DNA from: Eubacteriales bacterium
Lineage (GTDB): Bacteria > Bacillota > Clostridia > Acetivibrionales > STF1-152
Assembly (NCBI GenBank): GCA_028703215.1
Contig: JAQVNH010000080.1
Location: forward strand, 1-5,885
Length of the DNA: 5,885 bases
Direction of reading: 5' to 3'
Part shown: one piece after another, positions 1-4,367 of the stretch
How positions within the stretch are numbered: the stretch's first letter is position 1
How the letters are laid out: the number at the start of each line of letters is the position of its first letter
Program-made: the position numbers and the translations under genes
The notes under the pieces: generated by a model
Told to the model about the DNA's origin: nothing
The model's database searches: none
What the model saw: only the letters and a program-made list of their open reading frames with translations

Positions 1-693
1 AGAACCGGCGGGGTAATAGCTTCCGCCCACGTGATTATCCACAAACATTACCGCGGCAAGCACCGCGGGGGCTTCTTCAACGGTAGCGTAACAGTAGGTT
101 GACGTCAGTTTGTCAAAGAATTTAAAGATTTCAGGATTTTTAAAATATTTCTGCAGCAAACTTTTCGCGCTTTTATTCAAATAGCTCAGGAACCTTGCAT
201 AAGAAACGGGATGGCGGAGCAGGTTTTTCAGCGATTCTTTCCGGTCTGCTTCATCGGCGGTCGTGTAGCTGGGTGTTTCCATCATGACATGCCTGTACAT
301 TTTCATCATATCTGCGTAAAAACGGCGGATGTTTCCCTTTTCCGAAGGGAATAGTCCGGTGAGCTCACCGGCGAACTTGTCAAGGTCAGAAAAGAAACGT
401 ATTCTCCTGCCTTTGAAATTCACACAGTAAAGAAGATCGTGGCGGATAATGTCAATGGGCTCTTCAAGACAGTTGAAGACAAAACGGTGCGCGTTGAATC
501 CGCTTTCGCCAAAGCCGTAAAGCATTGCCGAGCCCTGGTCAAAGGTCGTATGGCCGCGCCTGAACACGCCGCATGAGCCGCCCGGATTATAACTTTTTTC
601 AATTACTGCAACCGAAAGATCGCGTTTTGCCAGAAGGCTTGCGGCTGTAAGTCCTGAAAGCCCTCCGCCTATTACGATGACATCGTATTCCAA
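1..693 (-). CDS. CrtI/RetSat-like NAD(P)/FAD-dependent oxidoreductase, N-terminal part (runs off left edge)
   Basis: Probable flavoprotein that desaturates, isomerises or saturates a polyene or other hydrophobic substrate. The 231 codons seen open with a Rossmann dinucleotide-binding fold: beta strand EYDVIVIGGGLSGL with GGGLSG at residues 9-14, the ribose-binding acidic residue E32 at the end of the second strand (VAVIEK), then the PGG motif at 37-39 and FDQGSAM, as in phytoene desaturases, carotenoid isomerases and retinol saturases. The sequence leaves the window at GGSYYPAGS, matching the family's substrate-domain motif (GG-x-x-YP-x-G). Family members are usually about 500 residues, so roughly half is missing. 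The chosen start is TTG at 693, because AGGAGG lies 7 bases upstream. The in-frame ATG at 711 has no ribosome-binding site and would place that AGGAGG inside the gene. It follows sanA by 80 bp on the same strand. The fold assignment is firm; the substrate is unknown. Confidence 0.88.
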   Translation of the reverse strand, partial: MEYDVIVIGGGLSGLTAASLLAKRDLSVAVIEKSYNPGGSCGVFRRGHTTFDQGSAMLYGFGESGFNAHRFVFNCLEEPIDIIRHDLLYCVNFKGRRIRFFSDLDKFAGELTGLFPSEKGNIRRFYADMMKMYRHVMMETPSYTTADEADRKESLKNLLRHPVSYARFLSYLNKSAKSLLQKYFKNPEIFKFFDKLTSTYCYATVEEAPAVLAAVMFVDNHVGGSYYPAGS

Positions 694-700
694 AGCATTT

Positions 701-706
701 CCTCCT
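701..706 (-). promoter_or_regulatory. Ribosome-binding site fixing a TTG start
   Basis: AGGAGG on the minus strand (cctcct on plus), with 7 bases to the TTG whose first base is 693. It is a near-perfect Shine-Dalgarno with ideal spacing. It decides the start of the oxidoreductase, giving MEYDVIVIGGG, the normal length ahead of the first FAD-binding strand. An out-of-frame ATG at 698-696 lies between the two but opens only a very short frame. Confidence 0.8.
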
Positions 707-718
707 CGCATATTTTAG

Positions 719-748
719 ACCAGGGGGACAGGTTTAGTGGTCCCTGGT
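719..748 (-). repeat. Inverted repeat / hairpin between sanA and the oxidoreductase
   Basis: ACCAGGG (719-725) and CCCTGGT (742-748) are perfect 7-bp inverted arms around a 16-base loop. An alternative pairing, GGGAC (725-729) with GTCCC (740-744), uses the same bases, so two folds compete. On the minus-strand transcript the hairpin ends 12 bases before the AGGAGG of the oxidoreductase. No U-tract follows, so it does not look like a rho-independent terminator. It could be a REP-like intergenic unit, an mRNA-stabilising or processing hairpin, or a modulator of translation of the downstream gene. Confidence 0.55.
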
Positions 749-757
749 TTAGTGGTC
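731..757. repeat. Tandem 12-bp direct repeat, period 15
   Basis: GGTTTAGTGGTC occurs at 731-742 and again, identical, at 746-757. The first copy overlaps the hairpin loop and arm, and the second begins within the 3' arm. Exact 12-mer duplication in an 80-bp gap is unlikely by chance and suggests a REP-like or slipped-strand element, or paired binding sites. Only two copies are seen here. Confidence 0.7.
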
Positions 758-773
758 GCTAAATAGACTTTGG

Positions 774-1460
774 CTACCTGTCATTCGTCAAATCACCGCT
801 GCCGCTCAAAGGTATTTTTTCCCCGAGGTATGTCGGTTCGGGCGTTATAATGACATAAAAGAAATCCTTTACTCTTGCGAGTATCTCCCTTGCTTCCCTG
901 AAAGTCTGCCCGCTGAACTGCCTCTGATCGGAAGTCACGCCATAAGCGTCCAGTCCCAATTTTTCCGCGACAAACAATGCGCGATACATGTGATATTTCT
1001 GTGTTACTATTATTATTCTTTTCGCGCCGAATACATCACGGACGCGGTACAAGCTTTCGTAGGTGGAAAAACCGGCATGATCCATAAATATATTTTCGGA
1101 AGGGATGCCTTTTCTTATTGCGAATTGCTTCATGACATTTACCTCGTCGTAACCCTCTCTGCCGTGGTCTCCGCTCATGAGCAAACGGTCTGACGCACCG
1201 GAATTAAAAAGAGCGATACCCTGGAGCAGGCGGTCTTCGAGGAGGTAACTGGGTATCGAATTTCCCCAGACTCCCGCGCCGAGAACAAGGATGCAGTCAG
1301 CATCTTGCGTTGCAGCTTCTTCGGGAGATAATATATTATCTTTCGAAGACCTTATGATATAGGCATTGATTCCAAGAATAAGGCTAAGTCCCAAAAGTAT
1401 TGCAGATACGATTATAATGACAGTTTTTTTCAGCAGTTTTTTATCTGCATTATTCTCCAT
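774..1460 (-). CDS. sanA: SanA/YdcF-family (DUF218) membrane-anchored protein
   Basis: SanA-type DUF218 protein of 228 residues, close to the family's usual length. A short cytoplasmic N-terminus rich in lysine is followed by one hydrophobic segment (about 13-36), so the catalytic-like domain probably lies outside the membrane. Family motifs appear in order: DCILVLGAGV (55-64), LLEDRL (73-78), LLMSGDH (93-99), YDEVNVM (104-110), FMDHAGFSTYES (125-136), IIVTQKYHMYRAL (150-162) and a C-terminal PTYLGEKIPLSG (209-220). In enterobacteria SanA affects envelope permeability to vancomycin at high temperature; the biochemical activity of the family is not settled. The ATG at 1460 is the only usable start, since an in-frame TGA lies just upstream. 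The nearest Shine-Dalgarno, GAGGAG (1480-1475), is 14 bases away, longer than normal. Probably first gene of a transcript continuing into the oxidoreductase. Confidence 0.92.
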   Translation of the reverse strand: MENNADKKLLKKTVIIIVSAILLGLSLILGINAYIIRSSKDNILSPEEAATQDADCILVLGAGVWGNSIPSYLLEDRLLQGIALFNSGASDRLLMSGDHGREGYDEVNVMKQFAIRKGIPSENIFMDHAGFSTYESLYRVRDVFGAKRIIIVTQKYHMYRALFVAEKLGLDAYGVTSDQRQFSGQTFREAREILARVKDFFYVIITPEPTYLGEKIPLSGSGDLTNDR

Positions 1461-1657
1461 GATACAAGCAGTGACTCCTCAGATAAGACATTTGACAATC
1501 AGCATATCGCAATATCGGTCAATAAACAATATCCAAATTTGCTGTGATCAAGGCTGGTAAAGTGCGGAGAAAATGCGCGGAGGAATGCTTCGGAATACGG
1601 GAGCGAAATACGGCAGGCTGGCTGGACGGTTTACAGAAAGGATTCATGTTAAAATGG

Positions 1658-1686
1658 ATGACAATTAACAGCTCATGATATATCAT
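1658..1686 (+). promoter_or_regulatory. Sigma-A-type promoter for the 178-codon gene
   Basis: ATGACA (1658-1663, 5 of 6 against TTGACA), a 17-base spacer, and TATCAT (1681-1686, 5 of 6 against TATAAT). Transcription would begin near 1693, giving a leader of about 48 bases before the ATG at 1741. The rest of the divergent gap 1461-1740 should also hold the sanA promoter on the minus strand, but I found no convincing -35/-10 pair there. Confidence 0.55.
1675..1686. promoter_or_regulatory. Perfect 12-bp palindrome over the -10 (possible operator)
   Basis: ATGATATATCAT is a perfect 12-bp palindrome whose right half is the predicted -10 hexamer TATCAT. A second, 8-bp palindrome ATACGTAT (1685-1692) overlaps its end by two bases and covers the expected transcription start. 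The position is that of a repressor operator, but AT-rich palindromes arise by chance more often than GC-rich ones and no regulator gene is in the window. Confidence 0.35.
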
Positions 1687-1740
1687 ACGTATATAAGGAA
1701 TTTTTAATATTGTGAAATATCAAAATAAGAGGTCATAAAA

Positions 1741-2277
1741 ATGGATGGAATCGATAACACAATCACTTATAAGACTAAAGACATAGTTGCCCTATTGGAT
1801 TTTACGGATGAATACAGGAATTTTACAAATACTCAGCAGAATTATCAGAGGCTGTTCGAGAAATATTTTGCGAAGAATAAACCATTTCTTGATGCATACG
1901 ACAAAGCCTTCGTGTCTTTGGTGCCGGATACAGCCAATGAACAAGCAACTGATGCGGCTGCAGATCAAGCAAGCGCTGCCGCAGATCAAGCGCGTGCAGC
2001 CGCTTTTGCGCTTATTGACAGTGAACGGTCAAAAATCGAGAGTGCCAAAAAATGGAACAGAGGCATTCTTATGGCCGGGGATTCAGTACTGTTCGTCACT
2101 TTTTTGATCCCCGCAGTTGTGTCATATAACACGCCTTCCTCGGATGCTTTGGCAGAAGCCATCGTGACGGAATGGAACAGAGTATTTCCCAAATCCAACA
2201 TAAAAAAATCTGACTACAACACGATATTTTCAGGATTCAGAAAGCCCGGTATAGCAGGGTTGTTTGGCTTTCGCTGA
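1741..2277 (+). CDS. Protein of unknown function with Ala-rich helical repeat
   Basis: A 178-residue protein I do not firmly recognise. The start at ATG 1741 is preceded by AAGAGGTC, with AGAGG about 8 bases away. No signal peptide. Residues 1-65 are acidic and aromatic-rich and look helical. Residues 66-90 are an alanine-rich helix with a heptad duplication, AADQASA then AADQARA, suited to coiled-coil pairing. Residues 91-108 are charged. Residues 109-128 form a hydrophobic stretch (ILMAGDSVLFVTFLIPAVVSY) broken by D114, so it may be a buried helix rather than a membrane span. Residues 134-178 (DALAEAIVTEWNRVFPKSNI, then FSGFRKPG) end abruptly. From memory, the LAEAIV-EW-FPKSNI-GF pattern resembles the region just before the CFITTAVC box in some clostridial proteins; that box is absent here, so this could be a shortened relative. 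Own promoter and terminator suggest a single-gene transcript. Confidence 0.8.
   Translation: MDGIDNTITYKTKDIVALLDFTDEYRNFTNTQQNYQRLFEKYFAKNKPFLDAYDKAFVSLVPDTANEQATDAAADQASAAADQARAAAFALIDSERSKIESAKKWNRGILMAGDSVLFVTFLIPAVVSYNTPSSDALAEAIVTEWNRVFPKSNIKKSDYNTIFSGFRKPGIAGLFGFR
1957..1998 (+). repeat. In-frame 21-bp tandem repeat (two heptads)
   Basis: Two adjacent 21-bp units, 1957-1977 and 1978-1998, match at 16 of 21 positions and share an exact 11-mer GCAGATCAAGC (1960-1970 and 1981-1991). They encode AADQASA and AADQARA. The period of exactly seven codons fits duplication of one coiled-coil heptad. Differences sit partly in third positions, so the duplication is not brand new. Confidence 0.7.
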
Positions 2278-2379
2278 AAAATTTTGACGGGGATCGGCTG
2301 TCTTAAAAATTGAATATCTGAAACATTATTCAAGGAATAAATTATTACAGTCATATCTAACTGTCATATTATACTCGGG

Positions 2380-2409
2380 CGGATTTCTTTCATAGGGATC
2401 CGTTTTTTT
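2380..2409 (+). terminator. Rho-independent terminator of the 178-codon gene
   Basis: Stem CGGATTTC (2380-2387) pairs with GGGATCCG (2395-2402) over 8 bp including two G-U pairs. The loop is TTTCATA, and seven T (2403-2409) follow at once. It lies 103 bases after the stop at 2277 and just before the promoter of the next gene, so it separates the two transcripts. The stretch 2278-2379 holds no gene; it has only a GTCATAT direct repeat at 2350-2356 and 2363-2369. Confidence 0.82.
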
Positions 2410-2434
2410 AGTTTTCTTAATTTGATATTTCGCA

Positions 2435-2440
2435 TATAAT
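2435..2440 (+). promoter_or_regulatory. Consensus -10 box immediately upstream of the hydrolase gene
   Basis: TATAAT, a perfect -10 hexamer. The best -35 at 17-base spacing is TTTTCT (2412-2417), which is weak. The box ends only 6 bases before the ATG at 2447, so the transcript would start at or next to the start codon. Either the message is leaderless, translation begins at ATG 2459 from a very short leader, or this box is not used. Confidence 0.45.
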
Positions 2441-2446
2441 ACAGGT

Positions 2447-3307
2447 ATGAGTAAACAAATGATAAAAAACATAACGCTGGTGGTATTTATAGCTCTGGTT
2501 TTAGTCAATTGGCTGATAAAAAGCAATAAGACCCCTGACATAGCGAAGGAAACAGGTGTACTTAAAGTCCATTACATCGATGTCGGACAGGCGGATTGCA
2601 CACTGATCAAAACGGATAGCGCCGTGATGCTTATAGATGGCGGGAATACCGACGATTCGGCTAAAATCACCGGGTATCTTAGAAATAACGGCGTTGAAAA
2701 GATTGATATAGTTATTGCGACACATCCGCACGAGGACCATATCGGCGGACTTGCCGAAATAATAAGGAAATTTGAAATAGGGAAGATATATATGCCGAAG
2801 GCTCAGGCAAATACGGCAGCCTACGAGCGTCTTCTTAGAGCTGTTCAAGAAAAAGGCTTGAAGATCACGACCGCAAAAGCGGGAACAGTATTTGAGCTGG
2901 ACCATGATACCAAATGCGAGATATATTCGCCGATAAAAGACATGTATGAAGAGATCAACTCTTACTCAGTAGTTCTTAAAATGACCTATGGGCATACGAC
3001 TTTTCTCTTTACGGGCGACATCGGAACAGATGGGGAATTTGAGATGATGGAAGCAGGTTTCAATCTTAATGCAGATGTTTTAAAAGTAGCGCATCATGGC
3101 AGCAAATACTCGTCATCGGAAGAATTCCTCAAAGCGGTCACCCCCGAATACGCGATCATATTTGTCGGGGCGAATAATGATTACTACTATCCTCACGAAA
3201 AGGCAATGGAAAGGCTTGACGGAGCCAAGGTATACAGGACCGACCTTTCAGGGACGATCGTAATAACTTCTGACGGAGAGGCGCTGAGTATAAAGGAGGA
3301 GAAATAG
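2447..3307 (+). CDS. Membrane-anchored ComEC/Rec2-type metallo-beta-lactamase-fold hydrolase
   Basis: A 286-residue stand-alone version of the hydrolase domain found at the end of the competence protein ComEC. One hydrophobic segment (about 7-23) anchors it, so the domain probably lies outside the cell. The fold opens with VHYIDVGQADCTLI (41-54) and LIDGG (62-66). The metal-binding motif HPHEDH follows (93-98; H93, H95, D97, H98), then the bridging aspartate in FTGDI (D191), the VAHHGS motif (214-219), PH at 249-250 and GTIVIT (269-274). All expected metal ligands are present, so it should be active. The family is thought to cut phosphodiester bonds; in ComEC this domain is proposed to degrade the non-transforming DNA strand. 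The membrane channel domain of ComEC is absent, so it is not a DNA importer itself. The start is uncertain: ATG 2447 and ATG 2459 both lack a good ribosome-binding site, and an in-frame stop at 2423 excludes more upstream starts. Confidence 0.93.
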   Translation: MSKQMIKNITLVVFIALVLVNWLIKSNKTPDIAKETGVLKVHYIDVGQADCTLIKTDSAVMLIDGGNTDDSAKITGYLRNNGVEKIDIVIATHPHEDHIGGLAEIIRKFEIGKIYMPKAQANTAAYERLLRAVQEKGLKITTAKAGTVFELDHDTKCEIYSPIKDMYEEINSYSVVLKMTYGHTTFLFTGDIGTDGEFEMMEAGFNLNADVLKVAHHGSKYSSSEEFLKAVTPEYAIIFVGANNDYYYPHEKAMERLDGAKVYRTDLSGTIVITSDGEALSIKEEK

Positions 3308-3308
3308 C

Positions 3309-3509
3309 ATGAGGGTCATTATAGACAGATTCGAAGGCGAACATGCGGTGGTTGAGATTTGCTGCGGGGGCACAGCCGACATGCCAAGGGTGATTTTGCC
3401 TGAAGACGCAAAAGAAGGCGATGTGCTCGAAATCAACATACTTCGGGAGGAATCGGACAAGAGACGCGAGGAGATCGAGCGGCTGATGGACAGCGTCTGG
3501 GAAGTGTGA
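3309..3509 (+). CDS. DUF3006 family protein
   Basis: A 66-residue soluble protein with the DUF3006 pattern: MRVIIDRFEGEHAVVE at the start, MPRVILPEDAKEGDVLEI at residues 24-41, and a charged helix EESDKRREEIERLMDSVWEV at the end. The first half looks like a small beta barrel and the second like a helix. No catalytic motif is visible. The ATG lies one base after the TAG of the hydrolase gene, and its AAGGAGG (3293-3299) sits inside the end of that gene, 9 bases before the start, so the two are surely co-transcribed and probably translationally coupled. DUF3006 genes often follow ComEC-like hydrolase genes in Firmicutes; the function is unknown, and a partner or modulator of the hydrolase is the natural guess. 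Confidence 0.9.
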   Translation: MRVIIDRFEGEHAVVEICCGGTADMPRVILPEDAKEGDVLEINILREESDKRREEIERLMDSVWEV

Positions 3510-3550
3510 ATTGCAAATAAAAAACAGGGAATAAAACTAAGCGCTGAATA

Positions 3551-3579
3551 TTTAAAAGAGCAATAGTATGTGGTAATAT
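3551..3579 (+). promoter_or_regulatory. Candidate extended -10 promoter for the 241-codon gene
   Basis: TTTAAA (3551-3556, 4 of 6), a 17-base spacer, and TAATAT (3574-3579, 4 of 6) directly preceded by TGG, an extended -10 element. Transcription would start near 3586, leaving a leader of about 40 bases before ATG 3626. The spacing supports 3626, not 3578, as the true start, because ATG 3578 would fall within the -10. No terminator is visible after the DUF3006 gene (3510-3550), so read-through from upstream is also likely. Confidence 0.38.
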
Positions 3580-3625
3580 GAAATTTGAAAAAGATGTCTG
3601 TATACATAAAAGGAGGGCAGGAGAA

Positions 3626-4351
3626 ATGAAGGGATTTTTCAAGTTTATATTCGGGTTGGTTATAGTGCTGGCAATAGTCATAGGCGGATTGTATGTCGTA
3701 TTATCGCTTCCGAAAAAAGTAGATGTAAAGTGGACTGCGGCTGATTTGGAGTCCTACAACAGAAAAGTCGGTGCCAGTATCGGCTCGCAAGGTATAAAAC
3801 CCGCCGGCATGGAGGATATGCTATTCGGAAACTTTACTTCCTCCGGCACTTTAGAGGTGGAGGGAGTGGTGACTCCGGCTGAAGCGACCGCAATGGTCAA
3901 CTCTGTTTTACGCGACGGAAGCATCTTTACGGATATAAATATGAATTTCAGGGACGACGGAACAATGGAAGTGTCGGGTAAATTAGGACCGGGAGTTAAG
4001 GATATATTTGAGATGTTTCCTGAAGCCAAGAAATATATAGACAATCCTGTGGTTGACTTTGCGATGAAGGCGATAGAAGGCAGGCCGATCTATTGGAGAT
4101 GCAGCATCGAAAGGATCGACAATAATACGTTCGATGGTCACACGGAAGAACTTAGGATAGGTATGATCCCGATCCCTCTTGCTCAGGCGGGCGAAGGTCT
4201 TACTGAGGCGGGCTCAGCGATAAACAATCTTCTTGGAAAGATGGACGGTTTCTCCTGTGATGCGTTTTCGATAGACAGCGAAGGCTTGCATTTTAAGGGT
4301 ACCATACCGGATAAGCTGCAATACGTGAATGAAAATCCGATAATGAATTAA
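3626..4351 (+). CDS. Membrane-anchored protein of unknown function
   Basis: A 241-residue protein that I cannot assign to a family. The start is ATG 3626, because AGGAGG (3611-3616) lies 9 bases upstream; the in-frame ATG at 3578 adds 16 residues but has no ribosome-binding site. MKGFFKF is followed by one hydrophobic segment (about 8-27), so it is an N-terminal anchor or an uncleaved signal, with the rest outside. No lipobox or signal-peptidase site stands out. The exposed part alternates strand-like stretches (TSSGTLEVEGVVT at 71-83, INMNFRDDGTMEVSGKL at 104-120, PIYWRCSIERIDNNTF at 154-169, FSIDSEGLHFKGTIP at 214-228) with amphipathic helices (83-95, 141-151, 189-205). This suggests a beta-rich, perhaps lipid- or partner-binding fold. 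Two cysteines (C159, C211) could form a disulfide. It starts 116 bp after the DUF3006 gene and ends 16 bp from the converging synthetase gene. Confidence 0.87.
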   Translation: MKGFFKFIFGLVIVLAIVIGGLYVVLSLPKKVDVKWTAADLESYNRKVGASIGSQGIKPAGMEDMLFGNFTSSGTLEVEGVVTPAEATAMVNSVLRDGSIFTDINMNFRDDGTMEVSGKLGPGVKDIFEMFPEAKKYIDNPVVDFAMKAIEGRPIYWRCSIERIDNNTFDGHTEELRIGMIPIPLAQAGEGLTEAGSAINNLLGKMDGFSCDAFSIDSEGLHFKGTIPDKLQYVNENPIMN

Positions 4352-4367
4352 CGACGTAAATCAACGG

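Noticed and set aside
1504..1517. ATATCG direct repeat upstream of sanA
   Set aside because: Two six-base copies in AT-rich DNA are not significant, and no promoter could be aligned with them.
1573..1668. Small plus-strand open frame of 31 codons (MRGGMLRN...) in the divergent gap
   Set aside because: GGAG lies only 3 bases from the ATG, too close for normal initiation, and the frame ends across the next promoter. Nothing resembles a known peptide; chance is the simpler explanation.
2278..2315. Weak inverted repeat right after the 178-codon gene as terminator
   Set aside because: Only GAC/GTC plus mismatched A/T runs can pair; the hairpin at 2380-2409 is far better.
2326..2541. Minus-strand open frame of 71 codons with a hydrophobic stretch
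   Set aside because: It runs opposite the membrane helix of the hydrolase gene and across its promoter and terminator, with no ribosome-binding site. The hydrophobicity is a reflection of the other strand.
2501..2905. Minus-strand open frame of 134 codons
   Set aside because: It lies wholly opposite the well-supported hydrolase gene, with cysteine- and arginine-rich sequence typical of a shadow frame.
3248..3607. Minus-strand open frame of 119 codons (serine-rich)
   Set aside because: It lies opposite the end of the hydrolase and all of the DUF3006 gene, both of which have family motifs; no ribosome-binding site supports it.
3578..3625. 16-residue N-terminal extension of the 241-codon gene
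   Set aside because: ATG 3578 has no ribosome-binding site and overlaps a candidate -10, while ATG 3626 has AGGAGG 9 bases upstream and begins directly before the membrane helix.
3754..4044. Minus-strand open frame of 96 codons
   Set aside because: Opposite the 241-codon plus-strand gene, which has a strong ribosome-binding site and coherent membrane anchor; no independent support.
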